From: Halolactibacillus alkaliphilus
GTDB lineage: Bacteria; Bacillota; Bacilli; Bacillales; Amphibacillaceae
Direction of reading: 5' to 3'
NCBI RefSeq assembly: GCF_900115465.1
Contig: NZ_FOWN01000004.1
Location: 62,001 to 126,000 of the forward strand
DNA: 64,000 bases
Below are positions 37,553 to 46,333 of this stretch, one piece after another (within the stretch, counting starts at the first letter, position 1; the number at the start of each line of letters is the position of its first letter). A program made the position numbers and the translations under genes. The notes beneath the pieces were generated by a model that ran no database searches, was not told the DNA's origin, and saw nothing but the letters and a program-made list of their open reading frames with translations.

Positions 37553-37780
37553 TTGAAAAACAATAACCCGTTTATTTTTTCGTATCATATGTTTATTTAT
37601 CCGATTTATGTAGCAGGTATTTGTCTCATGATTTATCCTGTAATACCAAACTTTCAACTACAAGAAATAATTTTGTTTCCTGTCCTTATATCGTATTATC
37701 TATCTCCCATTCTTTTCTTCATCATGCTTTATGAAAATAAAAAGTTCTACGGTTGTCGAATATTCTCTAAGAGACAATGA
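37553..37780 (+). CDS. Small membrane protein, 75 aa, unknown function
   Basis: TTG start at 37553 with TAAGGAG 9 bases upstream is preferred over an ATG at 37505 that has no site. Two predicted membrane helices: about 8-30 (FSYHMFIYPIYVAGICLMIYP) and 36-58 (EIILFPVLISYYLSPILFFIM), with a basic C-terminal tail. No family recognised. The gene stands alone. Confidence 0.5.
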   Translation: MKNNNPFIFSYHMFIYPIYVAGICLMIYPVIPNFQLQEIILFPVLISYYLSPILFFIMLYENKKFYGCRIFSKRQ

Positions 37781-37875
37781 ACGCAGGTGATTATTACTAC
37801 GGTGCTGTATTTTTTACTTATCATATTTCCTCATTAACTGTTTTAAAATGATTGAGAAAAATAAAAAGCGAACAC

Positions 37876-37905
37876 TTGCGTACTGAAAGCGAATAAGGCT
37901 ATATT
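37876..37905 (+). promoter_or_regulatory. Promoter of the EamA transporter gene
   Basis: TTGCGT, 18-bp spacer, TATATT. The -10 is inside a perfect 14-bp palindrome CTATATTAATATAG (37899-37912). Confidence 0.5.
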
Positions 37906-37942
37906 AATATAGTAAAGAAAAGAAGGGGAGTAGAGAAGCTTT

Positions 37943-38854
37943 ATGTTTTATTTATTATTAGCCGTTACTTGTAGTGCATCGATTGCACTGATCTTTAAGT
38001 ACACAGAAACACGAAAGACGAATCGTTACGTTATTACCAGTGCCAATTATTTTATCGCCTTTACAACGAGCATTGTCATGATTATAACAAAAGGCTTGTT
38101 GGCCGATTTTTCACTTGATGTTCATTTCCTCAGTGAGTTTAGCACTGTTTTAAACTCAGAGAACACTTTGTTGTCACCAGCTTCAAGCATTCTTTGGGCA
38201 CTCATAATCGGATCTGTTGCGGGCATATTTTTCTTTTTATCTTTCATTTATTATCAAAAAAGCGTACGAGAAAATGGTGTAGGGTTATCTGGCACGATTG
38301 CTAAACTAGGTATTTTAATTCCGATGATTTTCTCTATCATTATCTGGCAAGAGTTACCGTCAATGATTCAATGGATCGGTATTATTCTTGCGCTTATATC
38401 TATTCTAATCGTAAACTTGTCACCCGAATCACTTGAGCGCTTTGATTTAAAACCAACATTGCTGTTGTTGTTTATCTTCGGCGGGGTTGCAGAGTTTTCG
38501 AATAAAATCTATCAGAAGTATGCATTAAATGATTATAAGGATGTCTTCTTATTCGCGGTATTTTTTATCGCCTTTATCATCAGCGCTACCTACGCTTATA
38601 AAAAGCAGGGCGACGTAAGAAAAAGCGATATTATAACAGGTTTCTTAGTTGGTATTCCAAATCTGTTTTCATCCTACTTTTTAATTCTTGCCTTAGATAC
38701 ATTGAAGACATCGGTTGTCTTTCCAATCTACAGCGCCGGCAGTATCGTTTTAATTACCATCGGCGGATTTGTGTTATTCAATGAAACCATTAAGCGGAAA
38801 AATAAAGTTGCGATGGCTTTAACCATTGTTGCGTTAATTTTAATCAATTTATAA
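37943..38854 (+). CDS. EamA/DMT-superfamily transporter
   Basis: 303 aa with about ten hydrophobic helices in two five-helix halves, the layout of drug/metabolite transporters; the GLSGTIAKLGILIPMIFSI and VVFPIYSAGSIVLITIGGF segments resemble the pore helices of the two EamA repeats. Substrate unknown. Preceded by AAGAAGGGGAG and a probable promoter; monocistronic, with a terminator shared with the convergent zinc-ribbon gene. Confidence 0.8.
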   Translation: MFYLLLAVTCSASIALIFKYTETRKTNRYVITSANYFIAFTTSIVMIITKGLLADFSLDVHFLSEFSTVLNSENTLLSPASSILWALIIGSVAGIFFFLSFIYYQKSVRENGVGLSGTIAKLGILIPMIFSIIIWQELPSMIQWIGIILALISILIVNLSPESLERFDLKPTLLLLFIFGGVAEFSNKIYQKYALNDYKDVFLFAVFFIAFIISATYAYKKQGDVRKSDIITGFLVGIPNLFSSYFLILALDTLKTSVVFPIYSAGSIVLITIGGFVLFNETIKRKNKVAMALTIVALILINL

Positions 38855-38907
38855 CGCACACACTAAGATCTAACACAATCATTTTGTTGGGGCTTTTTTA
38901 TTATAAT

Positions 38908-38950
38908 AAAACCAGCACGGATGTTTTACCAGGACATCGATGCTGGTTTT
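38908..38950. terminator. Terminator between the EamA gene and yjdM
   Basis: AAAACCAGCA / TGCTGGTTTT outer arms (38908-38917 with 38941-38950) with inner GATGT / ACATC; works for either strand. Confidence 0.85.
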
Positions 38951-38957
38951 TGATTAT

Positions 38958-39278
38958 TTATAATTTCTTCACAATGGAAGACTTTAAGTAAATGCTGCCG
39001 AATTTATCTACTTTCCCGTCAATATCATGACCATTGTGCGGATCATCTAAAATCCTGATGCCTTTCGCTTTTGTACCGCGTTTAATCGTATCTTTACCTA
39101 ATTTAACATCGGCAATAAGGGTGACATCATCTCCGGTTGTTAACACATTACCGACTGCGTCTTTAATTTCTTCTTCTTTTAGAGACTCATCGGTCCATAC
39201 GTGACCACATTCTGGACAATTATAAGCCACGCCATCATCATAACCATACTCACTACCACAACTTGGACATTTGTGCAT
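38958..39278 (-). CDS. yjdM: YjdM/PhnA-type zinc-ribbon protein
   Basis: 106 aa from the ATG at 39278 (AGGTGGGG upstream). The N-terminal zinc ribbon has CPSCGSEYGYDD and YNCPECGHVW. The C-terminal PhnA domain has GNVLTTGDDVTLIADVKLG, IKRGTKAKGIRI and DIDGKVDKFGSIYLKS, as in E. coli YjdM. Formerly named for alkylphosphonate use; true function is uncertain. Confidence 0.9.
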   Translation of the reverse strand: MHKCPSCGSEYGYDDGVAYNCPECGHVWTDESLKEEEIKDAVGNVLTTGDDVTLIADVKLGKDTIKRGTKAKGIRILDDPHNGHDIDGKVDKFGSIYLKSSIVKKL

Positions 39279-39370
39279 AATACCCCACCTATCTATTATT
39301 ATAGCGCTATTATACACGTTAAACCTTATTTGGACAACGTTCCGTGAGAACCGACTTTGGAATATAATAC

Positions 39371-39399
39371 TTGCATGAAGATATAGCGAGTCGTATAGT
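39371..39399 (+). promoter_or_regulatory. Promoter upstream of the 68-aa ORF
   Basis: TTGCAT, 17-bp spacer, TATAGT (39394-39399), followed at once by AGGAGGT with no start codon at the right distance. Confidence 0.6.
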
Positions 39400-39433
39400 A
39401 GGAGGTAAAGAAAAATAAGTGGAGCAATAAAAC

Positions 39434-39640
39434 ATGGAACAACACGTTAAGGATAAGATTCTTATTCAACTTACCAAAAACCCACACAGCATTCTCAATT
39501 TGCTTAATCACACTTTAAACGATACCGTCATTTATCAGAAATCATTGCCTCAAAAAAAATTAAGACCTTTACATCTAGCCGAACAAACGCCGTGCGTCAT
39601 CGCAAGAAAACCAAAGTTAAAGGCAATCTATAAACAATGA
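39434..39640 (+). CDS. Hypothetical protein, 68 aa
   Basis: ATG start with GTGGAG about 10 bases upstream and a good promoter at 39371-39399. The first 30 residues (MEQHVKDKILIQLTKNPHSI) look like an amphipathic helix, then a basic, proline-rich tail. No family recognised. The minus-strand frame over the same bases (39326-39511) is judged a shadow. Confidence 0.45.
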   Translation: MEQHVKDKILIQLTKNPHSILNLLNHTLNDTVIYQKSLPQKKLRPLHLAEQTPCVIARKPKLKAIYKQ

Positions 39641-39774
39641 ATTGTAGATCCATGCTTTAACTTTGACGGATATCTAGAATAATATTTAAGCATTTATATT
39701 AAAGATTTAGCTAATCTAACCCTTAAGTGAAGAATATATTAGACTTGCTGTTGATAAAAGGAGACGAGATAACG

Positions 39775-40320
39775 ATGCGAGCACTACTTGATTTATTTAT
39801 AACTTTCGCCAAAATTGGCGCGATAACCTTCGGCGGCGGTTACGCCATGCTACCGATTTTACAACGAGAAGTCGTCGAAAAGAAACAATGGGTAACGAAT
39901 GAAGACGTCATGGATTACTACGCTATTGGTCAAACGACACCAGGCATTATTGCGATCAATACGGCAACGTTTATCGGTCAAAAAACGAAAGGGACGCTTG
40001 GAGGTGTTATGGCAACGCTGGGGGTCGTATTTCCGTCACTCATTATAATTAGCGTGATCGCTTACTTTTTAAATACGATCAGTGAGTCTGAGCTTTTACG
40101 TTCAGCTTTTAGCGGCATAAGAGTAAGTGTCTATATTTTAATTTTACAAGCCGTATTAAAACTATGGAAAACAGCCGTGATGGATAAAGTGGGTTTAATG
40201 ATTTTTACAGTTGTCTTTTCACTCGCCGTGTTAACGTCTTATTCTCCGGTCTACTTTGTCATCTTTGCTGGTGTTCTCGGTGTGATGAGTTTCCGCTTGT
40301 TAAATAAGGCGGTGAAATAA
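39775..40320 (+). CDS. Chromate transporter, short-chain CHR protein 1
   Basis: 181 aa from the ATG at 39775 (AAAGGAGACGAG upstream; in-frame codons before it lack a site). A single CHR domain with the hallmark TFGGGYAMLPILQREVV near the N-terminus, AIGQTTPGIIAINTATFIG and about six helices. Short CHR proteins work as pairs with a second short subunit, here encoded immediately downstream (TAATG overlap). Substrate may be chromate or another anion. Confidence 0.9.
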   Translation: MRALLDLFITFAKIGAITFGGGYAMLPILQREVVEKKQWVTNEDVMDYYAIGQTTPGIIAINTATFIGQKTKGTLGGVMATLGVVFPSLIIISVIAYFLNTISESELLRSAFSGIRVSVYILILQAVLKLWKTAVMDKVGLMIFTVVFSLAVLTSYSPVYFVIFAGVLGVMSFRLLNKAVK

Positions 40321-40889
40321 TGTTACTGACGTTATACATTGAATTTTTTAAAACCGGTCTTTTTGCGGTGGGTGGGGGTCTCGCGACATTACCGTTTCTT
40401 TATGACTTATCTGACCGCTACGGCTGGTTTAGTTATGAGCAGCTCGCTGATATGATTGCCATTTCTGAATCCACGCCAGGAGCGATTGGGGTTAATATGG
40501 CGACGTATGCGGGATTTTCTACTGCCGGTGTACCTGGTGCGATTATTGCGACACTTGGTCTTGTAAGCCCGTCCATTATTATCATTATTATTCTCGCTCA
40601 TGTACTCGAGCGCTTTAAGCAATCCACACTCGTTCAAGGGGCGTTTTACGGGTTAAGACCCGCTTCAACCGCTCTCATTGCGGCCGCTGGTTTTAATTTT
40701 ATGTATCATGATCTTATAAATACCTCGGTGTATAGCGGACTACAATCACTGATGGACGTCATTAACATCAAAGCGTTGATTTTCAGTGTAGTGTTATACG
40801 TCATCATGCAGCATCGTTTATTTAAACATTTGCACCCGGTCGTCTTTATTGCTTTTAGTGCATTGATTGGGATTCTTTTTTCATTTTAA
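40320..40889 (+). CDS. Chromate transporter, short-chain CHR protein 2
   Basis: 189 aa, second half of the CHR pair. Signature GLFAVGGGLATLPFLYDL near the N-terminus and ISESTPGAIGVNMATYAG. Start codon shares one base with the previous stop, so the two are translationally coupled. Opposite topology of the two halves is expected from the family. A hairpin terminator follows. Confidence 0.9.
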   Translation: MLLTLYIEFFKTGLFAVGGGLATLPFLYDLSDRYGWFSYEQLADMIAISESTPGAIGVNMATYAGFSTAGVPGAIIATLGLVSPSIIIIIILAHVLERFKQSTLVQGAFYGLRPASTALIAAAGFNFMYHDLINTSVYSGLQSLMDVINIKALIFSVVLYVIMQHRLFKHLHPVVFIAFSALIGILFSF

Positions 40890-40898
40890 TCACACACA

Positions 40899-40935
40899 AA
40901 CACGTATTCTTTTTCTCTGGAATAAGTGTTTTTTC
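40899..40935 (+). terminator. Terminator of the CHR pair
   Basis: AACAC-TATTC / GAATA-GTGTT stem with one internal mismatch, followed by T-run. Confidence 0.75.
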
Positions 40936-41072
40936 TTTCTCTATATTTTTGATCAAAACACTTTGATTAAAGCCCAGACAAAGTAAAAATTCGTTCTAAA
41001 GTCGCTTTTATACATCTCTCTTTCAGGGAAAAGTATATTATACTAAGCGTTTAAACAGAAAGGATGATCTTA

Positions 41073-41693
41073 ATGATGAAGCGGTTGTTATTTATCTTAC
41101 TAGCCAGTCTTTTTGTGATTTTTTCCTGTAGTGCCGATGACACACCTGATGATGATGTAGCAGAAGATCAAGATCCACCGGTAGAAACACCAATCGATGA
41201 TCAGACAGCTGTAACGGATGATGATACAGATGACCTACCAGATTTACCCGTAACAAAGACCGAAACAATGATGATTGAAGGCATGGAAGAGGAGATGACA
41301 CTTAACCTTCTTCAAGATGAAGAGGCTGATTTCTCCGTCTATATCCCCAACGATATGCAAGGGGGATTTAATGACGGCGACTTAAATGTCTATGCAAATT
41401 TCGGTGGAACATTAAATGAAGACGCAAGATTTTTTATTTACGAGGAATCAGAAGCAGAGGTTTTAACTACACTTAAGGGAAAAGGATTTTCAACAGAAGC
41501 GACAGACACAATGGCCTTTAACTTTACCGATACCGAACAAGCACTCGTAAAAGACGGCTTCGTTGGTCGTATCGGTAAGTTTACACACAACGATGATGAT
41601 TATACCATCGGTTATTACTATCCATCAGAATTTGGAGATGGCTTTAGTGCCCGATTACCACTTATAGTAGATTCACTTGTATGGCATGATTGA
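41073..41693 (+). CDS. Acidic lipoprotein, unknown function
   Basis: About 206 aa. AAAGGA lies upstream of adjacent ATG codons at 41073 and 41076. The signal peptide (KRLLFILLASLFVIF) ends in a lipobox-like FSC, so Cys would be lipidated. A strongly acidic Asp/Glu/Pro linker (about 22-60) follows, then a folded domain (about 65-206) with DFSVYIPNDMQGGF and ending LPLIVDSLVWHD. No family is recognised. It is a single gene with a strong terminator; the acidic linker fits a salt-adapted surface. Confidence 0.75.
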   Translation: MMKRLLFILLASLFVIFSCSADDTPDDDVAEDQDPPVETPIDDQTAVTDDDTDDLPDLPVTKTETMMIEGMEEEMTLNLLQDEEADFSVYIPNDMQGGFNDGDLNVYANFGGTLNEDARFFIYEESEAEVLTTLKGKGFSTEATDTMAFNFTDTEQALVKDGFVGRIGKFTHNDDDYTIGYYYPSEFGDGFSARLPLIVDSLVWHD

Positions 41694-41696
41694 GAA

Positions 41697-41748
41697 TAGA
41701 CAATAAAAATGGGGGACGCTTTTTAGCAACTCCTATTTTTATTGTCTA
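41697..41748 (+). terminator. Terminator downstream of the lipoprotein gene
   Basis: 14-bp perfect arms (41697-41710 with 41735-41748) extended by G-C and G-T pairs to about 18 bp; the 3' arm itself is T-rich. Confidence 0.85.
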
Positions 41749-41760
41749 TCATTGTAAATA

Positions 41761-42114
41761 ATGGTAATATCAATTATAATGACACGTTATCTTAATAACA
41801 CCAGTTTTAATCTTCAAAACTATGACCACATCTTGGTTTATTGTTTATTTGTGTTAGGTTCAGAAAATCTACTCTATGGTATTTACCAAACCCCAGTGCC
41901 TATCTATAATCGTGAAGATAAGGAAGAAAAGTTGACAGATCATAAGGTTGATTGGAAGAATATTAAAATCCAATGGCCTTCGTTTGTCATGCTTGGTCTT
42001 TATTGCGTGACTTTTTTCGTCTTTGACTTTGTCCCTCATATATTGACCGCGATGATGTATTATATTATAGGTGTGTTTATCTTTATCAATTCTCTAAGAT
42101 CAGTTCAAGTGTAA
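41761..42114 (+). CDS. Hypothetical membrane protein, 117 aa
   Basis: Hydrophobic stretches at about 25-43 and 75-112 (including SFVMLGLYCVTFFVFDFVPH) with a charged middle segment rich in Lys/Asp. No good ribosome-binding site precedes the ATG at 41761 or the one at 41779, so the start is uncertain and the gene could be truncated at its 5' end. No family recognised. Confidence 0.45.
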   Translation: MVISIIMTRYLNNTSFNLQNYDHILVYCLFVLGSENLLYGIYQTPVPIYNREDKEEKLTDHKVDWKNIKIQWPSFVMLGLYCVTFFVFDFVPHILTAMMYYIIGVFIFINSLRSVQV

Positions 42115-42189
42115 AAGTAGCTTATGAACCTTTAAAGATTTAAGTAATCATCTTTACATTCATGACGATATGTAGAAAGGACTTGATTT

Positions 42190-42495
42190 ATGAAAAAACT
42201 CACGAATAACGCCTGGTTTTACCTCGTCTTAGGATACTTAGTCTTATTCTCTAGAAAGATTTTTATACCAGAAAGCCACCCTTGGTATCATGGCTACCCT
42301 GCTTTAATTTTAATCATTAATATTAGCACGATGATTTTATCATTCCCAATATTTTATCTATCCATTAAGATGGCCAAAGAGAAAGCTAAAACGAATCCAC
42401 TCCCTTACAAGCTTAAAAAGGGACTATTTTATCTCTTTCTCTTCCTTTTTTTCAGCCTTATATTAAACCTACTTCTAATCTTAGTTTTAAGCTAA
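42190..42495 (+). CDS. Hypothetical membrane protein, 101 aa
   Basis: Good ribosome-binding site (GAAAGGA) before the ATG. Three predicted membrane helices (about 8-23, 37-60 and 78-101); the last ends at the C-terminus. Lys-rich cytosolic loop KMAKEKAKTNPLPYKLKKG. No family recognised. Followed by a terminator at 42559-42597. Confidence 0.6.
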   Translation: MKKLTNNAWFYLVLGYLVLFSRKIFIPESHPWYHGYPALILIINISTMILSFPIFYLSIKMAKEKAKTNPLPYKLKKGLFYLFLFLFFSLILNLLLILVLS

Positions 42496-42558
42496 CAAGA
42501 CCAGCTGTTTGCTTTTGAGGTAGGCGAGTGATAAATAATGATACATTATCACAGACAA

Positions 42559-42597
42559 AAAACGTTCCTCCCATTTAGGAGAAACGTTTTATTTTTT
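42559..42597 (+). terminator. Terminator
   Basis: AAAACGTT-CCTCC / GGAG-AACGTTTT stem (outer arms 42559-42566 and 42583-42590) then a T-run. Confidence 0.85.
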
Positions 42598-42669
42598 AGC
42601 ATCCACTTTTTTTAGTGTGAGAAGAAAGAGCTCTTTACACTTCAATACAATCATATCCAAATTATTCAT

Positions 42670-43476
42670 TCACTTGTTTTTTTTATATTGATCAATCACA
42701 CCATAGATCACAACACCTAACATACTTGAGATAAACACAAGCCTATTACCAATTGACATATCTCCGAATATAATCAAAACGACCTGCGCTAGACCATAAA
42801 AAAGTTGGGCATAAAGCAAGCGCCTAACAGAAGCGGGCCCACCAAGATCAGTGACACTTTCCTTGTCTTTATCTATCAGAATATAGATGAAATAGACGAG
42901 TAAACTGATGTAATAGAAAAGGGCGAGTGGTTCAATGGCTAATCGATTAATGTCAAGATTAAGTGGCGTTAATAGACTGATGACAACGGTCATAGCTGTA
43001 ACCATCAATGCAAGATATATATTTCTCTGTCCATTTTTATTTAAACGGACATTAACCAACAACATCAAAATAACGAGCATCAGATAGACACTGCTTTCGG
43101 TTGTATAGGTTAGGTAGCCCGAAAGTCCAATCAAACTTAAGAGATCAATCACTGAAAGAGGCTTTCCGGTAATCTGATTGATTGCCCGCATTAGTAGAAT
43201 CATCAGAAAGATCAGCCCTAAACTGATATGGAAGGGGAAGGGGAAGAGTAATTGTAGAATCATATAAATCCCTACCGCCACAAAAGCGGCGTACTCACGC
43301 CGACAATCAATTTCTCTGACTAATGCCCAGGAGAGAAATAAACTTCCAGCTGCCACAGCACTTTGCGCTATATCTGTTGTTAATATGTAACAAATAATGC
43401 CATAGATGAGCGACAAACTTAAAATGATTTGATTCGTTCGATAAGTGAGGCTCACTTTTCTTCCTAAGGTAAACAT
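42670..43476 (-). CDS. Polytopic membrane protein, about 268 aa, unknown function
   Basis: GAAAGGAG precedes an ATG at 43476 (GTG at 43479 also possible). About eight hydrophobic helices, no charged catalytic motif, and a basic C-terminal end (IDQYKKNK). The helices are rich in Leu/Ile/Val, with a paired arrangement in the middle. No transporter family signature recognised. Monocistronic; opposite orientation to the small membrane genes to its left. Confidence 0.6.
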   Translation of the reverse strand: MFTLGRKVSLTYRTNQIILSLSLIYGIICYILTTDIAQSAVAAGSLFLSWALVREIDCRREYAAFVAVGIYMILQLLFPFPFHISLGLIFLMILLMRAINQITGKPLSVIDLLSLIGLSGYLTYTTESSVYLMLVILMLLVNVRLNKNGQRNIYLALMVTAMTVVISLLTPLNLDINRLAIEPLALFYYISLLVYFIYILIDKDKESVTDLGGPASVRRLLYAQLFYGLAQVVLIIFGDMSIGNRLVFISSMLGVVIYGVIDQYKKNK

Positions 43477-43542
43477 CACGGACCCACTCCTTTCGATTAT
43501 TTATCTTCTATGTTCATGAATCCTTTTAACCAAAGAGAATGA

Positions 43543-43572
43543 AAGCGACGCATCTAGATTGAGCCGTCGCTT
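43543..43572 (-). terminator. Terminator of the thiolase gene
   Basis: AAGCGACG / CGTCGCTT stem (43543-43550 with 43565-43572); short T-rich tail on the minus strand. Confidence 0.7.
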
Positions 43573-43591
43573 ATGGTTTTATCTTTTAGCT

Positions 43592-44773
43592 TTAGTCACG
43601 TTCAACAAGCATAGAAATCCCAATACCCCCGCCAACACAAAGACCAGCAATACCGGTTTTTGCTTCACGTTTCGTTAATTCATGCAGCAGGGTGACTAAA
43701 ATACGGGCACCACTGGCACCAATCGGATGACCTAAAGCAATCGCGCCACCGTTAACGTTTACACGCTCAGAATCAATCCCTAAGTCTCTAACGACTGGAA
43801 TACTTTGCGCGGCAAACGCTTCGTTCAATTCAAATAAATCAACGGTATTTAAATCAATTTTGGCTTTCTCAGCTAACTTTTTCGTTGAGTAATACGGGGT
43901 ATAGCCCATGAATTGTGGATCCATTCCAATTTCAGCATCCGCTTTAATTTCAGCTAAGTAAGGAATGCCTAAAGCTTGTGCTTTTTGTTTACTCATTAAG
44001 ACCAAGCTTGCGGCGCCGTCATTAATACCAGACGCATTACCTGCTGTTACGGTGCCGTTTTCTTTAAACGGCGTTTTTAGTTTGGCTAAATCGTCATGCG
44101 TCACTTGTGGACGCGGGTACTCATCTTGTGTAACGTGCATCACTTCGCCAGCATCATTCTTCACAGTAACGGGGACAATTTCATCATCAAAACGACCACT
44201 TCTTTGGGCTTGTTTTGCTTTCATCTGTGAAGAGAGAGCAAACGCGTCTTGTTCTTCTCGGGTAACATGATATTTTTCGGCGACATTTTCAGCGGTAATG
44301 CCCATATGGACCGAACTAAAGGCATCAGTTAAACCGTCATGAATCATCACGTCGATAGGTTTTTTACCTTCGGTTGTTTTATCCCAGCGATACTGATGAA
44401 TCAGATGGGGGGTCATACTCATATTTTCTGTTCCACCGACGACAACGATATCCGCTTCACCGAGTTGAATTTGTTGTTTACCTAAAATCACAGACTTTAA
44501 ACCTGACCCGCATACTTCGTTAATCGTCATCGCAGGAACTTCATAGGGAATACCCGCATCAATCGCAATTTGCCGGGCAACGTTTTGACCCGTTCCTGCT
44601 TGTAAGACGTTACCAAAAATCACGGTATCGACCTGATCAGGCGTTAAATTAGCGCGTGTTAACGCTTCTTTTACCGTAATGGTACCAAGTGTACGTGCTG
44701 AGGTAGCTTTAAAGCTGCCACCGAACTTACCAATCGGGGTTCTAACGGCACTGACAATGACGACGTCATTCAT
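43592..44773 (-). CDS. Acetyl-CoA C-acetyltransferase (acetoacetyl-CoA thiolase)
   Basis: 393 aa from the ATG at 44773 (AAGGAAG upstream). Condenses two acetyl-CoA to acetoacetyl-CoA, the entry to the mevalonate pathway. Acyl-accepting cysteine in NEVCGSGLKSV, active-site GHPIGASGAR and C-terminal CVGGGIG cysteine loop are all present. Divergent from mvaS, the next enzyme. In enterococci this activity is fused to HMG-CoA reductase (MvaE); here it is a separate gene. Confidence 0.95.
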   Translation of the reverse strand: MNDVVIVSAVRTPIGKFGGSFKATSARTLGTITVKEALTRANLTPDQVDTVIFGNVLQAGTGQNVARQIAIDAGIPYEVPAMTINEVCGSGLKSVILGKQQIQLGEADIVVVGGTENMSMTPHLIHQYRWDKTTEGKKPIDVMIHDGLTDAFSSVHMGITAENVAEKYHVTREEQDAFALSSQMKAKQAQRSGRFDDEIVPVTVKNDAGEVMHVTQDEYPRPQVTHDDLAKLKTPFKENGTVTAGNASGINDGAASLVLMSKQKAQALGIPYLAEIKADAEIGMDPQFMGYTPYYSTKKLAEKAKIDLNTVDLFELNEAFAAQSIPVVRDLGIDSERVNVNGGAIALGHPIGASGARILVTLLHELTKREAKTGIAGLCVGGGIGISMLVERD

Positions 44774-44797
44774 CAATCATCACTTCCTTATTAATAA

Positions 44798-44907
44798 TTT
44801 AGTCATACTAAATGACAAACTAAAGAGGAATTTGCTATAGTAGGACTACATTAGTATAACAAATTGTGAAATTAATCTACATGATTTTGATCAAAAAATG
44901 TTATAGT
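44798..44907. promoter_or_regulatory. Divergent thiolase/mvaS promoter region
   Basis: Both strands have an extended -10: TG-T-TATAGT for mvaS (44899-44907) and, on the minus strand, TG-T-TATACT for the thiolase (about 44853-44861). -35 elements are weak. A dyad TTTAGT-CAT-ACTAAA (44798-44812) lies in the thiolase leader and may be an operator. Confidence 0.5.
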
Positions 44908-44986
44908 AGGTATTGGGGATTGGTGTTAAATCAAACACCACGATATGAAAAACAACGAATAGAGAAGAAAAGAGGGTGTAAAACAT

Positions 44987-46156
44987 ATGAATATAGGGAT
45001 TGATAAAATTGGTTTCTTTGTCCCGCATCTGTATGTGGAAACAAAAGATTTAGCTGTTAAGCGCGGGGTAGAACCAGAAAAATTCACGATTGGGATTGGC
45101 CAAGAAAAAATGGCCGTCGCACCAGCATCTCAAGATGCGGTGACACTTGCGGCCAATGCAGCTTTGTCTATCTTAACAGAAGAAGATAAACAAGCGATTG
45201 ATTACGTTATTTTCGCGACGGAATCAGGTATTGATCATTCTAAAGCTGCTTCAACATATGTTCATGATTTATTAGGTTTACCATCTTATACACGTGCAGT
45301 TGAAATGAAACAAGCATGCTACAGCGCAACCGCAGGGCTTCAAGCCGCGCGTGGACATATTGCACTGAATCCTAACAGTAAAGTACTCGTTCTTGCAAGT
45401 GATATTTCTCGTTACGGATTAAACACCGCCGGTGAAATCACGCAAGGTGCCGGAGCTGTTGCCTTTGTTGTCGCAAAAGATCCGAAGATTCTTTCTATCG
45501 AACCAACCAGTGTCTATAAGACAGAAGAAGCGATGGACTTTTGGCGTCCGCTTTATTCTGAGACGGCTTTTGTGCAAGGGAAATTCTCAGTGGATCAATA
45601 TATTAACTTTTTCTTAGACTTATTAGCGCGTTATAACGAGAAAACAAACCGCTCATTAAAAGACTTTGATGCGTTACTGTTCCACTTACCGTATACAAAA
45701 ATGGGCTTAAAGGCACTGAGAAAGTCTGTTGAAGCGGTAGAGTCAACAGACCAAGAGCGTTTACTGAGTGGTTTTGATATTAGTAAATATTACAACGCAA
45801 TTGTTGGGAACATTTACACCGGTTCTCTTTACTTATCGCTTGTGTCACTCCTTGAAAATAGTCAAACATTAGAAGCAGGTAACCGGATTGGTCTCTTTAG
45901 CTACGGGTCGGGTTCTGTAGGAGAATTCTTTACCGGTGTTTTAGTACCTGGTTATGAACAATATTTAAATACTATCCACCATACAGCGATGTTAAAGAAC
46001 CGAACGGCACTTACCGTTGATGAATATGAACAAATTTTTGAAGAAAAACTCCCAGTCGGAGAAAAAGATTACACGGTTGATACAACAAATGACCCCGCAC
46101 CTTTTGTCTTTACGGGTGTGACGGAACACATGCGTCAATATAAACGTCAAGCGTAA
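44987..46156 (+). CDS. mvaS: Hydroxymethylglutaryl-CoA synthase
   Basis: 389-aa bacterial HMG-CoA synthase, which joins acetyl-CoA and acetoacetyl-CoA. The three catalytic residues fall at the expected numbers: Glu79 (FATESGIDHS), Cys111 (KQACYSATAG) and His233 (LFHLPYTKMG). The C-terminal RTALTVDEYEQIFEEKLP is typical of Gram-positive MvaS. Preceded by AAAGAGGG. Single gene with a strong terminator; upper mevalonate pathway with the adjacent thiolase and mvaA. Confidence 0.97.
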   Translation: MNIGIDKIGFFVPHLYVETKDLAVKRGVEPEKFTIGIGQEKMAVAPASQDAVTLAANAALSILTEEDKQAIDYVIFATESGIDHSKAASTYVHDLLGLPSYTRAVEMKQACYSATAGLQAARGHIALNPNSKVLVLASDISRYGLNTAGEITQGAGAVAFVVAKDPKILSIEPTSVYKTEEAMDFWRPLYSETAFVQGKFSVDQYINFFLDLLARYNEKTNRSLKDFDALLFHLPYTKMGLKALRKSVEAVESTDQERLLSGFDISKYYNAIVGNIYTGSLYLSLVSLLENSQTLEAGNRIGLFSYGSGSVGEFFTGVLVPGYEQYLNTIHHTAMLKNRTALTVDEYEQIFEEKLPVGEKDYTVDTTNDPAPFVFTGVTEHMRQYKRQA

Positions 46157-46161
46157 TATTT

Positions 46162-46193
46162 AAAGTCCAGAGGTCAGTCCTCTGGACTTTTTG
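46162..46193 (+). terminator. mvaS terminator
   Basis: 12-bp perfect stem AAAGTCCAGAGG / CCTCTGGACTTT with 5-base loop and T-run. Confidence 0.95.
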
Positions 46194-46333
46194 TCTTTCA
46201 AGGCGTAAATCATCATACATTTTAGCGCGAAAAGGAAAAAGCGTCCCCCTTTGTAGTGCCTATATTCACTTACGCATATAACTTTAAAATTTGGTTAGTC
46301 TCTGTTAGTCTTTTAAACAGAGGAGGCGGTTGT

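Noticed and set aside
44798-44812. FapR operator
   Set aside because: Arms TTAGT/ACTAA agree, but the centre is too short for the 17-bp FapR site.
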